DNA of 26,802 bases, taken from assembly GCA_902490145.1 (NCBI GenBank), contig CABUCT010000004.1, positions 1 through 26,802 of the forward strand. Direction: 5' to 3'. The position numbers were made by a program, and so were the translations under genes. This stretch comes from an uncultured Oscillospiraceae bacterium (lineage in GTDB: Bacteria; Bacillota; Clostridia; Oscillospirales; Acutalibacteraceae). Below, piece by piece: positions 14,161-22,751 of this stretch; within the stretch, counting starts at the first letter, position 1, and each line of letters starts with the position of its first letter. Below the pieces are notes generated by a model. That model had not been told where the DNA came from. It worked only from the letters and a program-made list of their open reading frames with translations, and did not search any database.

Positions 14161-16512
14161 TTATTTTTGTTGATTTTTTCGAATATATCCATCACTCGAA
14201 AAAGCTATCGGCAAAACGTCGTCAAGACTTTCAGCAGCTTTAAATTTGATCTTTTCACTAACACCTTTGTCTATATCAGAAATGTCAGGTAAATTTCCCT
14301 TTGGAATAATAACCGTTTTCATCCCCGCTTTATATGCTGCCATAGTTTTTTCTTTAAGTCCGCCTATCGGAAGCACACGTCCACGGAGAGTGATTTCCCC
14401 AGTCATTGCCACATTGCCTTTTACCGGAATATCGGAAAGAGCTGATATTAAAGCCACCGCCATAGTAATTCCGGCCGATGGTCCGTCTTTAGGCACAGCA
14501 CCCTCAGGAGCATGAATATGTATATCTTTTTCTTTATAAAAGTCGGATGGTATATTCAGTATATCCGAATGAGCTCTTATATAGCTAATGGCTGCCTGTG
14601 CAGATTCTTTCATGACATCACCGAGTGACCCCGTCAAAATAATTTTACCGCTTCCGTTAAAAGCCGAAGCTTCTATCTGAAGAATTTCTCCGCCAACTTC
14701 GGTCCATGCAAGACCATTTACTACTCCTATTTGATCCTGTTTTAAAATATTGTCCGGTTTAAACTTATAACTTCCAAGAAAGTCCTGAATATTTGACGCA
14801 TTCACAGTAACCGATGTTACACCGTCTGTTACAATTTTTTTTGCGGATTTCCGACAAAGCGAAGCTATATTCCTTTCCAAAGATCGTACTCCCGCCTCAC
14901 GAACATAATTATCAATAATTGAATATAATGCATTCCCCGATATTTTACAGGTTTTCGCTGTTAACCCATGACGTTTTAGTTGTTTTGGCAAAAGATGCTT
15001 TTTCGCAATATTGAACTTTTCTTCGCGAGTATAGCTTGAAATATTTATGATCTCCATTCGATCAAGCAATGCTTTTGGAATAGTATCTATAGAATTTGCG
15101 GTAAGTATAAAAAACACATTTGATAAATCAAACGGAACTTCAATAAAATGGTCATGAAATTCTACATTCTGTTCCGGATCCAATGCTTCCAGAAGTGCTG
15201 CCGATGGATCTCCACGGAAATCCGAACCCATTTTATCAATTTCGTCCATAAGAATAAGCGGATTTTGGCTCTTAGCCTGTATTATAGCTTCTATTATACG
15301 GCCGGGCATTGATCCCACATAAGTCTTTCTATGACCGCGAATATCAGATTCATCACGTACACCACCAAGAGAAACACGCACATAATTTCTTCCCATACAC
15401 TCAGCAACCGAACGTGCTATAGAAGTTTTTCCGACCCCCGGAGGTCCCACAAGACAGATTATCTGCCCCTTTATATCGGGAGCAAGTGCTCTTACCGACA
15501 AAATCTCAACTATTCTTTCCTTAACCTTTTCAAGACCATAGTGATCTCTGTCAAGTATTTTGGCTGCAGATTTTACACTGTATTTTTCCTTTGTGTTTAC
15601 ACCCCATGGAAGTTCAAGACAAGTATCAAGATATCCTCTTATAACAGTCGCTTCATGAGAACCAAACGGCATTTTCGCCAAACGCTGAGTTTCTTTTCTG
15701 AGCTTTTCCTTTACCTTATCAGAAGCTTGTATTTTGTCAATTTTTAAAAGATACTCCTGTGCTTCCTCCTCAGGATTTTCTCCTTCACCCAGTTCATCTG
15801 AAATAACTTTCATCTGTTCACGAAGATAATAATCACGCTGATTCTCATCCATTCTAGTGTGAACCTTTTGTTCTATTTTATGGCTCAGATTTAAAAGTTC
15901 TGTTTCATTTTTCAGTTCAGAAATTATTAATTCAAGACGTTTAACAGCATTTGTCTGCTCTAACATCTCCTGTTTTACCTCAAACGGGAACGAGACATTA
16001 GATGCAATATAATCGGATATTTCTTCGGGAGTTTCAGCAGATGAAATATGCATTATTACATCAGGGGGAATTTTTCTGTTTTCTTCTGCATATTGTTCAA
16101 AACTATCTTTCAATGTGCGAACTAATGCTGATCTCAACATTGCACTGCCTCTTGACGGACGGTCAACAAGCTGTATTACCTCGGTCTCTAAAAATGGCTC
16201 TTTTGAAATTATATGTACTCTTTTAGCTCTGTAAAGACCCTCGGCAACTACTCTTACACTGTCTCCGGGAAGTCGTATTATCTGCTTTATACGAGTGACA
16301 CAACCAATATCAAAAATATTTTTTTCATCCGGTTCTGCATCACACAAATCGATCTGGGCAGCCAAAAAAATCAGACGGTCACGAATCATAGCCTCGTTTA
16401 CTGCTGCTACTGATTTTTGTCTTCCAACATCAAAATGGAGTTGTGTAGACGGAAAAACCACCAGTCCCCTAAGTGGTATCATTGGCATTACGGTTGCGAT
16501 TTTTTCCGGCAT
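14161..16512 (-). CDS. lon: ATP-dependent Lon protease (LonA)
   Basis: Lon degrades misfolded and some regulatory proteins in the cytosol as a hexamer. At 783 residues it is full length. The N-terminal substrate domain starts at MIPLRGLVVFPS. The AAA+ module has Walker A GPPGVGKT (356-363) and Walker B LILMDEID (about 418-425). The C-terminal protease domain has the catalytic serine in PKDGPSAG (S679) and the lysine in GGLKEKTMAA (K722), the same numbers as in E. coli. Lack of membrane helices marks it as LonA, not LonB. GAGAGG is 6 bases from the ATG. It lies 124 bases after clpX behind a hairpin, so it may be attenuated or have its own weak promoter; I saw no CIRCE or CtsR box. Confidence 0.97.
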   Translation of the reverse strand: MPEKIATVMPMIPLRGLVVFPSTQLHFDVGRQKSVAAVNEAMIRDRLIFLAAQIDLCDAEPDEKNIFDIGCVTRIKQIIRLPGDSVRVVAEGLYRAKRVHIISKEPFLETEVIQLVDRPSRGSAMLRSALVRTLKDSFEQYAEENRKIPPDVIMHISSAETPEEISDYIASNVSFPFEVKQEMLEQTNAVKRLELIISELKNETELLNLSHKIEQKVHTRMDENQRDYYLREQMKVISDELGEGENPEEEAQEYLLKIDKIQASDKVKEKLRKETQRLAKMPFGSHEATVIRGYLDTCLELPWGVNTKEKYSVKSAAKILDRDHYGLEKVKERIVEILSVRALAPDIKGQIICLVGPPGVGKTSIARSVAECMGRNYVRVSLGGVRDESDIRGHRKTYVGSMPGRIIEAIIQAKSQNPLILMDEIDKMGSDFRGDPSAALLEALDPEQNVEFHDHFIEVPFDLSNVFFILTANSIDTIPKALLDRMEIINISSYTREEKFNIAKKHLLPKQLKRHGLTAKTCKISGNALYSIIDNYVREAGVRSLERNIASLCRKSAKKIVTDGVTSVTVNASNIQDFLGSYKFKPDNILKQDQIGVVNGLAWTEVGGEILQIEASAFNGSGKIILTGSLGDVMKESAQAAISYIRAHSDILNIPSDFYKEKDIHIHAPEGAVPKDGPSAGITMAVALISALSDIPVKGNVAMTGEITLRGRVLPIGGLKEKTMAAYKAGMKTVIIPKGNLPDISDIDKGVSEKIKFKAAESLDDVLPIAFSSDGYIRKNQQK

Positions 16513-16600
16513 ATTATACCTCTCTTTCCCTTATATCCATATATCTCAATTATTATATTTTATTTTTCAAAAATACGATATAAACCTCTATATTGAGAAA

Positions 16601-16630
16601 TCGGCAATTGTCTAATAAGGCAATTGCCGA
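16601..16630 (-). terminator. Hairpin between clpX and lon
   Basis: TCGGCAATTG and CAATTGCCGA form a perfect 10-bp stem with a 10-base loop, 6 bases beyond the clpX stop. On the minus strand it is followed by TTTCTC, a poor U-tract, so it is probably a partial terminator or mRNA-stabilising hairpin separating clpX from lon. Confidence 0.5.
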
Positions 16631-16636
16631 CAGTTT

Positions 16637-17935
16637 TTAAGCTCCACGCCTTGAATTTCTGACAGGCATTTTAAGACTGACAGGCTTCTTGGCAGGATTT
16701 TTTTCAATTTTGGGTTCACTTTTGCCCTCAACAAAATCGCGGGTAATAACAACTTTTTCAATAGTATGATCGGAAGGAACCTCAAACATAAGACGATTCA
16801 AGATATTTTCCATTATGGAACGAAGTCCTCTGGCTCCGGTCTTTCTTTCGGCAGTCTTTTCTGCGATAGCTAAAAGTGCATCCGGTTCGAAATTGAGCTC
16901 CACTCCATCCATTTCAAACATTGCCTTATATTGTCGGACTATTGAGTTTTTCGGTTCGGTCATCACTCTTACAAGTGCATCTTTGTCAAGTGAACTAAGT
17001 GATGTAATTACCGGTAAACGACCAACAAGTTCAGGAATAATTCCGAATTTCACAAGATCTTGATGAGTAACATTTTTAAGCTGAGCATCTACAGCGAAAT
17101 TCTCGGCTGTTTTTATTTCATTTCCAAAACCAAGCGATCCACCGCCTTGACGTTTGGCTATAAGTTTTTCAAGTCCGTCAAATGCACCTGCACAAATAAA
17201 TAAAATATTTGTAGTGTCAATTTGAATAAACTCCTGTTGAGGATGTTTTCTCCCTCCCTGAGGAGGAACATTTGACACAGTACCTTCAAGAATTTTAAGC
17301 AGTGCCTGTTGAACCCCTTCGCCGCTTACATCCCTTGTAATTGAAGGGTTTTCCGACTTGCGGGCAATCTTGTCAATCTCATCTACATATATTATTCCAT
17401 GTTCTGCTGCCGATACATCATAATCAGCCGCTTGAATAAGTCTGAGCAAAATATTTTCCACATCTTCGCCAACATAACCTGCCTCGGTCATAGTGGTCGC
17501 GTCAGTAATAGCAAACGGAACATCAAGAATTTTTGCAAGTGTCTGTGCAAGCAAGGTCTTCCCAACGCCAGTCGGACCCAAAAGCAAAATATTGCTTTTT
17601 TGAAGTTCAACATCATCCTTACTACCGAAAAAAATCCTTTTGTAGTGATTATAAACAGCAACCGAAAGTGATTTTTTTGCCTCATCCTGTCCTATGACAT
17701 ATTCATCAAGTCTTTCCTTGATTTCCTGAGGCTTAAGCAAATTGACGGTTTCTTCTTTCGCATTTCTGCGTGGACGACGGAGAACCTCATCCTGCTCATC
17801 AATAGTTTCATTACACAAACGCACACATTCATCACAAATATATGCTCCGCTCTTACCGAACATAATTTTTACTTTTTCTTGCGGACTTCCGCAAAAAGAA
17901 CAACGAATCTGTTTATCCTTATTGTCGTTAGGCAT
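16637..17935 (-). CDS. clpX: ClpX, ATPase subunit of ClpXP protease
   Basis: ClpX unfolds substrates and threads them into ClpP. The 432-residue protein has the C4 zinc-binding domain (C12, C15, C34, C37), Walker A GPTGVGKT (120-127), Walker B IIYVDEID (181-188), the pore-loop GYVGED (153-158), and the ClpP-docking tripeptide LGF (268-270). Sensor 2 lies in GARGLRSIMENIL. It ends in a basic tail (KKPVSLKMPVRNSRRGA) somewhat longer than usual. The ribosome site is poor: only GGGG about 13 bases ahead of the ATG, so translation may lean on coupling to clpP, which ends 20 bases upstream. Confidence 0.97.
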   Translation of the reverse strand: MPNDNKDKQIRCSFCGSPQEKVKIMFGKSGAYICDECVRLCNETIDEQDEVLRRPRRNAKEETVNLLKPQEIKERLDEYVIGQDEAKKSLSVAVYNHYKRIFFGSKDDVELQKSNILLLGPTGVGKTLLAQTLAKILDVPFAITDATTMTEAGYVGEDVENILLRLIQAADYDVSAAEHGIIYVDEIDKIARKSENPSITRDVSGEGVQQALLKILEGTVSNVPPQGGRKHPQQEFIQIDTTNILFICAGAFDGLEKLIAKRQGGGSLGFGNEIKTAENFAVDAQLKNVTHQDLVKFGIIPELVGRLPVITSLSSLDKDALVRVMTEPKNSIVRQYKAMFEMDGVELNFEPDALLAIAEKTAERKTGARGLRSIMENILNRLMFEVPSDHTIEKVVITRDFVEGKSEPKIEKNPAKKPVSLKMPVRNSRRGA

Positions 17936-17955
17936 ATTTATCAGTTAACCCCGTC

Positions 17956-18537
17956 TTATCTTTTTGAAATAACTTTATCAACCAGACCGTATTCCATAGC
18001 TTGGGTGGCACTCATAAAGTTATCCCGCTCGGTATCTCTTTCAATTATTTCAAGAGGTTTTCCGGTATTCTCTGAAAGAATTCGGTTCAAATTTTCTCTT
18101 GTTTTTTTAATATGGTCAGCAGCAATTAATATTTCAGTTGCCTGGCCCTTGGCTCCACCAAGTGGCTGATGAATCATTATTTCGCTGTTTGGCAGTGCAA
18201 GACGCTTTCCCTTTTGACCGGATGAAAGCAAAAATGCACCCATGCTTGCAGCCATACCCATACAAATTGTGGATACTTCTGATTTGATGTATTGCATAGT
18301 ATCGTAAATGGCAAGACCAGCAGTAACAGACCCGCCGGGAGAATTGATATAAAGATTTATATCTTTTTCCGCATCCTTTCCTTCAAGATACAGAAGCTGT
18401 GCTATTACTAAACTTGCAGTGGCATCATTTACCTCATCTGATAACACGATAATACGATCGTCGAGCAGACGGGAAAAGATATCATAGGAACGTTCTCCTT
18501 TGCTGGTTTGTTCTACTACATACGGTACTAAACTCAT
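17956..18537 (-). CDS. clpP: ClpP, proteolytic subunit of Clp protease
   Basis: ClpP is the serine protease barrel of ClpXP. The 193-residue product has the catalytic triad S98 (GMAASMGAF), H123 (SEIMIHQPLGG) and D172 (ERDTERDNFM), and the handle helix segment GQATEILIAADHI. The N-terminal MSLVPYVVEQT matches the axial-loop start of the family, including the usual propeptide-like first residues. GGGGTGAT sits about 8 bases upstream of the ATG. It follows tig by 75 bases with a candidate promoter in the gap, and precedes clpX: the standard tig-clpP-clpX order. Confidence 0.97.
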   Translation of the reverse strand: MSLVPYVVEQTSKGERSYDIFSRLLDDRIIVLSDEVNDATASLVIAQLLYLEGKDAEKDINLYINSPGGSVTAGLAIYDTMQYIKSEVSTICMGMAASMGAFLLSSGQKGKRLALPNSEIMIHQPLGGAKGQATEILIAADHIKKTRENLNRILSENTGKPLEIIERDTERDNFMSATQAMEYGLVDKVISKR

Positions 18538-18556
18538 AAATTATCACCCCTGTGGT

Positions 18557-18585
18557 TTAAATGTAACAGATTTTAATTCTGTCAA
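18557..18585 (-). promoter_or_regulatory. Candidate promoter for clpP
   Basis: A perfect TTGACA (18580-18585 on the minus strand) is followed after 17 bases by ATTTAA, a moderate -10. A 5-bp inverted repeat, ACAGA-N7-TCTGT (about 18566-18582), overlaps the spacer. I see no paired GGTCAAA repeats, so CtsR control is not supported. Confidence 0.4.
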
Positions 18586-18612
18586 AGTTAAGTATAGGAT
18601 AATTTTTCCGAA

Positions 18613-20133
18613 TTATTCAGCCTTTTTTGCCGAATCATCAGATGTTTTTTTAGCGGTGGTCTTCTTAGTTGCAGTTTTCTTCTCACTCTCAACCTTTTTA
18701 TCACCATCAGTCTTTTTTGCAGAAGAAGTCTTTTTCTCTCCACCGGACTTTTTGGTATCAGTCGCCTTCTTAGTAGAGGTGGTTTTCTTTGAAGCAGCAG
18801 TCTTTTGAGCAGCAGGCTTCTTGGCGGGCTTTTCTTCAGCAGCCGGATCAACATTTGTGATCTTTGCAGCACTCTTAATCAAATCAATAGCCTTGTTGGC
18901 AGCAATATCGGATGCGATTCCCTTTTGAGGAATTGCAGCCTTAACCTTTTCGATCTCGATTTTATACATATCTGCAATCTTCTTATATTCTTCATTAAGC
19001 TCATCATCAGTTGCAGTGAGATTTTCAGCCTTTGCAACCGCTTCAAGAGCAAGACGAATCTTAACCTGTTTTTCAGCAGCCTCGCGGAAAGTGTTTCTGA
19101 AAGCTCCTTCGTCCATTCCGGTGTATTTAAGATACATCTTAGTATCAAGTCCCTGATACTGAAGTCTTCTTGAAAAATCTTCAACATTTTCGTCGATACG
19201 ATTTTCAATCATACAGTCAGGAACTTCAACCGTCATGTTGTTTACAACCTGTTCAAGCAAATCGTTTTCAACATGCGAATCTGCATGAGAATTCTTAGCT
19301 TCCAAAATCTTATCACTTATGTTCTTCTTAAGTTCATCAAGGGTATCAAACTCGCTGACGTCTTTTGCAAACTCATCGTCAATCTCAGGATATTCCTTTG
19401 CCTTGATTTCATGAACTTTAACTTTAAACACTGCATCCTTACCGGCAAGCTCTTCTGCCTGATACTCGGTCGGGAATGTAACATTTACATCAAATTCTTC
19501 TTCGGTGTTATGTCCTACAATCTGATCTTCGAATCCGGGAATAAAGGTATTTGAGCCAAGCTCAAGCTCATAACTCTCGCCTTTTCCGCCTTCAAAAGCA
19601 ACACCGTCAGTAAAACCTTCAAAATCAATAACAGTAATATCACCATTCTGAGCGGCACGCCCCTCAACAGAAACTATGCGGGCATTTTTCTCTTTAAGTG
19701 CATCAATTTCCTTGGCAACTTCATCATCGGTAACAGTTACAACTGTGCGATCAACTTTAAGTCCTTTATATTCTCCGAGAGTAACTTCGGGTTTTGTTGT
19801 AACAGTGATTTTAAAATTTGCACCGTCTTTATCAATAGATACTAAATCAAAATCCACTTTTTGTTCAGCAAGCTCAAGACCCGATTCTTCGATTGCTGAA
19901 TCAACAGCCTGTGGATAAAGGGCTTCAAGAGCATCCTGATAAAACATTTCCTCGCCAAACATTTTTACGACCATGCTGCGGGGAGCATGCCCTTTTCTAA
20001 AACCGGGAACAGTAATATTTTTGAGTCCTTTCTTTGTTGCTTTTTCAACAGCATCAGTGTACTCCTTACCGTCTACTACAATTTCAAGTTCATAGCGGTT
20101 TGTTTCGACCTTATTTGTTGCCTTCAATTTCAT
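18613..20133 (-). CDS. tig: Trigger factor with lysine-rich C-terminal extension
   Basis: Trigger factor is the ribosome-bound chaperone and prolyl isomerase that meets nascent chains. Residues 1-430 make a complete protein: ribosome-docking signature GFRKGHAP (44-51), FKBP-like isomerase domain about 160-245 (IDFEGFTDGVAFEGG, FIPGFEDQIVG), and the helical arms to about 425. After that comes a 76-residue tail (431-506) absent from the ~430-residue standard form. It holds about 24 Lys and 13 Thr with repeated AKK, TKK and EKK words, resembling histone H1-like tails. GGAGG is 8 bases before the chosen ATG; a TTG 15 bases earlier is rejected. The tail stays in frame with no frameshift sign. Confidence 0.95.
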   Translation of the reverse strand: MKLKATNKVETNRYELEIVVDGKEYTDAVEKATKKGLKNITVPGFRKGHAPRSMVVKMFGEEMFYQDALEALYPQAVDSAIEESGLELAEQKVDFDLVSIDKDGANFKITVTTKPEVTLGEYKGLKVDRTVVTVTDDEVAKEIDALKEKNARIVSVEGRAAQNGDITVIDFEGFTDGVAFEGGKGESYELELGSNTFIPGFEDQIVGHNTEEEFDVNVTFPTEYQAEELAGKDAVFKVKVHEIKAKEYPEIDDEFAKDVSEFDTLDELKKNISDKILEAKNSHADSHVENDLLEQVVNNMTVEVPDCMIENRIDENVEDFSRRLQYQGLDTKMYLKYTGMDEGAFRNTFREAAEKQVKIRLALEAVAKAENLTATDDELNEEYKKIADMYKIEIEKVKAAIPQKGIASDIAANKAIDLIKSAAKITNVDPAAEEKPAKKPAAQKTAASKKTTSTKKATDTKKSGGEKKTSSAKKTDGDKKVESEKKTATKKTTAKKTSDDSAKKAE

Positions 20134-20169
20134 TTTTATTTCCTCCAATAGAATTAACTCTATAAATCA

Positions 20170-20196
20170 ATTATATATCATAACACAACAACTCAA
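20170..20196 (-). promoter_or_regulatory. Weak candidate promoter for tig
   Basis: A perfect TATAAT (20170-20175, minus strand) lies about 37 bases before the tig ATG. The best -35 is TTGAGT (20191-20196), at a short 15-base spacing, so the -10 is the better-supported part. The rest of the 177-base gap is very AT-rich with no other clear signal. Confidence 0.35.
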
Positions 20197-20310
20197 AAAT
20201 TTCCACACTAATTTTAATATATTTTCAAAAACAGTGATTTTTTTCAACACATAACATGATTTTTAAGATTTTATTATGTATTATGTTGTATTAAATGCTG
20301 AAACTAAGAT

Positions 20311-20997
20311 TTAAGTTTCTATAAGAATCGGGGTAAAATCATTTGTATCACAAGAAATCAGTCGGTATTTAATTCCCTCAAGTTCGCCGCAAAAAGCCCT
20401 GTGGGCACCTGATCCGTGAATATGTCCGTAATAGCAACGCTTTATATTATACTTCTTAAGAACCGAGGTTATGACTTCGCAGCTTGTACCGACACATACA
20501 GGAGGATAATGAAGAAATACAATTGGCTCAAGATTTTCATTTAAAGCATCGGTAATTGATTTTTCAAGCCGAGCGGCCTCTCGATTTAATATTTTTTCAT
20601 CACCGCTTCCCTCTTCAACGCACCATCCTCTTGTTCCGCATATTCCAAATTTTCCATAAGGATACATATTATTATGCAAAATACGAATTGTGTTAAAATT
20701 TTTTTCTGAAATAAAAGAATTCATTTTGCTCATAGTATCCCACCAGAGGTCGTGATTTCCTTTTATAATTATTTTCTGTCCTTTTAAATTATTCAAAAAA
20801 GAAAAATCAGCCTCTACATCTTTAAGTTTCATAGCCCATGAAATATCTCCCGAAATAACAATTATATCGTCATCTGATACTACTTTATTCCAGTTATTCT
20901 CAAGTCGGGAAACATAGTTTTCCCAACCCTTAAAAATATCCATAGGTTTGTCCGATGAAAATGATAAATGCACATCAGAGATTGCAAAAAGAGGCAT
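20311..20997 (-). CDS. Calcineurin-like metallophosphoesterase
   Basis: This 228-residue cytosolic protein belongs to the calcineurin-like phosphoesterase superfamily. The metal-binding motifs appear in order: D8-x-H10 in AISDVHL, GD at 50-51 in VISGDISW, GNHD at 80-83 (KGNHDLWWD), FLHYPPV near 160, and YYGHIHG near 190. It is close to the small YfcE/serine-phosphatase-like clostridial phosphoesterases, but the substrate is unknown. The start at 20997 has AAGG 10 bases upstream; ten further upstream codons lack a ribosome site. It stands alone between the tig promoter region and a divergent cysteine-rich gene. A short hairpin GAAACT/AGTTTC overlaps its stop codon. Confidence 0.88.
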   Translation of the reverse strand: MPLFAISDVHLSFSSDKPMDIFKGWENYVSRLENNWNKVVSDDDIIVISGDISWAMKLKDVEADFSFLNNLKGQKIIIKGNHDLWWDTMSKMNSFISEKNFNTIRILHNNMYPYGKFGICGTRGWCVEEGSGDEKILNREAARLEKSITDALNENLEPIVFLHYPPVCVGTSCEVITSVLKKYNIKRCYYGHIHGSGAHRAFCGELEGIKYRLISCDTNDFTPILIET

Positions 20998-21079
20998 TAT
21001 GATTTTTCCTTTTCCAATAAAATTCAATTATATATTTGTTTTATGAAGTCATAATAAATACGAAAGGTGGTTTTAAAAA

Positions 21080-21250
21080 ATGGATAAAACAAATTGCAAA
21101 AGCGATAAGAAAATCTGCTGCAGCGTTGAAAACTGCATTTATCACTGCGGTGAAACAACATGTACAGCTAAAACTATTGATGTAGGTCCTCACGTTGCTT
21201 CTTGTTCTCAGGACACATCCTGTGCAACCTTTAGACCTGAAAGCAAATAA
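21080..21250 (+). CDS. Small cysteine-rich DUF1540-like protein
   Basis: A 56-residue protein on the plus strand, with AGGTGG about 10 bases ahead of the ATG. It has eight cysteines (6, 13, 14, 19, 23, 28, 42, 48) in the pattern CCSVENCIYHC, then an I-x-VGPH turn, then the C-terminal TSCATFRPE. This agrees with the DUF1540 family of clostridia, small proteins of unknown function with likely metal or disulfide chemistry. There is no signal peptide or membrane helix, so a cytosolic or spore-internal metal-binding role is a guess. It stops 7 bases before the end of the convergent thrC. The open frame in antisense is a shadow. Confidence 0.85.
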   Translation: MDKTNCKSDKKICCSVENCIYHCGETTCTAKTIDVGPHVASCSQDTSCATFRPESK

Positions 21251-21257
21251 CAACAGA

Positions 21258-22751
21258 TTATTTTATCCCCAGAATATCCAAAACGACCTTGTCCATGTCT
21301 TCCTTGCGACAGGAAGCAGTAAATCTCGGTTTTTTGCTCTTTAATGCAGCAAGAGGAGCGGGCACATCGTATTTTGAGATTTCTGAAAGCTTGTCGATAA
21401 GGTCAAATTCATCAGCATCCGAAATTTCTCCCGTGAGAGCTTCAAGCACTCCGCGGGAAAACTTAAACGGGCTTGCAGTGGATGCGATTACCGAAACACT
21501 GTTATCATGTGTTTCGGCTACATATTTTTCATAAACATCAAGAGCAACAGCAGTATGCGGATCTGCGAGATATTCGTTTTTGTCAAAGTTTTTCTTTATA
21601 GAGGCTTTTGTAAGCTCATCATCAGCACAGCCTGCATAAAACAATTCTTGAATTTTACTAAGAACATCAGCATCCACAGTATATTTTCCGTCTTTGGACA
21701 GATTGTCCATCCAGCACTTTACTTTCTGATCATCCTCTCCGGTAAGATCATAAAGAAGTCTTTCAAGATTGCTTGAAATAAGAATGTCCATTGAAGGAGA
21801 AAGAGTTGTATAAAAGTTCCTGTTGCGATCATATACACCCGTTTTGATAAAATCGGTGAGTATATTATTTTTATTGGAAGCACAAATGAGTTTTTTGATC
21901 GGTGCACCCATTTTCTTTGCATAATATGCGGCGAGAATATTTCCGAAGTTACCGGTCGGAACCACAACATTAAATCCGTCGCCTTCATTTAATTCTCCAT
22001 TCCTTAAAAGTATGGCATATGAATAAATATAATAAACTATCTGTGGAACAAGTCTTCCCCAGTTTATAGAGTTTGCACTTGAGAATGACATTCCGTTTTC
22101 CGAAAGCTTCTTTGATATGTCGGGATCAGTAAATATTCGTTTAACGCCACTCTGTGCATCATCAAAATTCCCTTTAATGGCACAAACATTTACGTTTTCA
22201 CCTTCTTGGGTAGACATCTGAAGCTTTTGCATATTGCTCACGCCTTCCTCAGGATAGAAGGTAAGTATTTTCACTCCGTCTACATCTGCAAATCCTTCAA
22301 GTGCGGCTTTTCCGGTATCGCCTGATGTGGCAACTAATATAACTTTAGTTTGTCCTTTTGATACCTTTTCAGATGCTTTTGTGAGTAAAAACGGAAGTAT
22401 TTGAAGTGCCAAATCCTTAAAAGCACAGGTCGGCCCATGCCATAACTCCAAAACATATACTCCCTTATCAAGTTCGACCAGAGGTGCCGGTTCGTCATCA
22501 TCAAAGGTTCCTGTATATGCTCCGCTGGCACATTCTGTCAATTCTTCACGGGAATAATCAGTAAGGAATTGTTCGAGTACGGTTACAGCTGCGTCAACAT
22601 AATCCATTTCTCCTATTTCTTTAAAATCTTCATAAGTCAATTGAGGAATATTTTCCGGAACAAAGAGACCGCCGTCAATCGAAATTCCCCTTGCAATAGC
22701 CTCTGCCGAAGTTACTGATATGTCACTGTTTCTTGTACTTTTATAATTCAT
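21258..22751 (-). CDS. thrC: Threonine synthase
   Basis: ThrC converts O-phospho-L-homoserine to L-threonine with pyridoxal phosphate. The 497-residue protein is of the longer class I type (as in E. coli and yeast), with the N-terminal RGISIDGGLFVPE, PLP lysine K112 in CAFKDLALQ, LVATSGDTGKAALEGF, and the phosphate cup GNFGNILAAYYA. The late DPHTAVALDVY (with S/T-x-ASP-FKFS after) is also typical. GGAGG, 6 bases before the ATG, lies inside the last codons of the dipeptidase gene, whose stop overlaps the ATG (ATGA). No other threonine gene is near; it is the last gene of the rplS-thrC line and no clear terminator follows it. Confidence 0.96.
   Translation of the reverse strand: MNYKSTRNSDISVTSAEAIARGISIDGGLFVPENIPQLTYEDFKEIGEMDYVDAAVTVLEQFLTDYSREELTECASGAYTGTFDDDEPAPLVELDKGVYVLELWHGPTCAFKDLALQILPFLLTKASEKVSKGQTKVILVATSGDTGKAALEGFADVDGVKILTFYPEEGVSNMQKLQMSTQEGENVNVCAIKGNFDDAQSGVKRIFTDPDISKKLSENGMSFSSANSINWGRLVPQIVYYIYSYAILLRNGELNEGDGFNVVVPTGNFGNILAAYYAKKMGAPIKKLICASNKNNILTDFIKTGVYDRNRNFYTTLSPSMDILISSNLERLLYDLTGEDDQKVKCWMDNLSKDGKYTVDADVLSKIQELFYAGCADDELTKASIKKNFDKNEYLADPHTAVALDVYEKYVAETHDNSVSVIASTASPFKFSRGVLEALTGEISDADEFDLIDKLSEISKYDVPAPLAALKSKKPRFTASCRKEDMDKVVLDILGIK

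Noticed and set aside
15331..15747. 138-codon plus-strand ORF inside lon
   Set aside because: Antisense to the Lon AAA+ region; composition is that of a shadow frame.
18513..18612. CtsR or CIRCE operator before clpP
   Set aside because: Only a single GTCAAA-like half is present, which coincides with the -35; no tandem heptamers or CIRCE palindrome.
20200..20310. Imperfect CATAACAT / ATGTATTATG repeat between the phosphoesterase and tig
   Set aside because: Pairing is imperfect and the region is extremely AT-rich; no T-run or conserved position.
21041..21253. 70-codon minus-strand ORF
   Set aside because: Antisense shadow of the DUF1540-like gene, which has a good ribosome site and a recognisable cysteine pattern on the plus strand.
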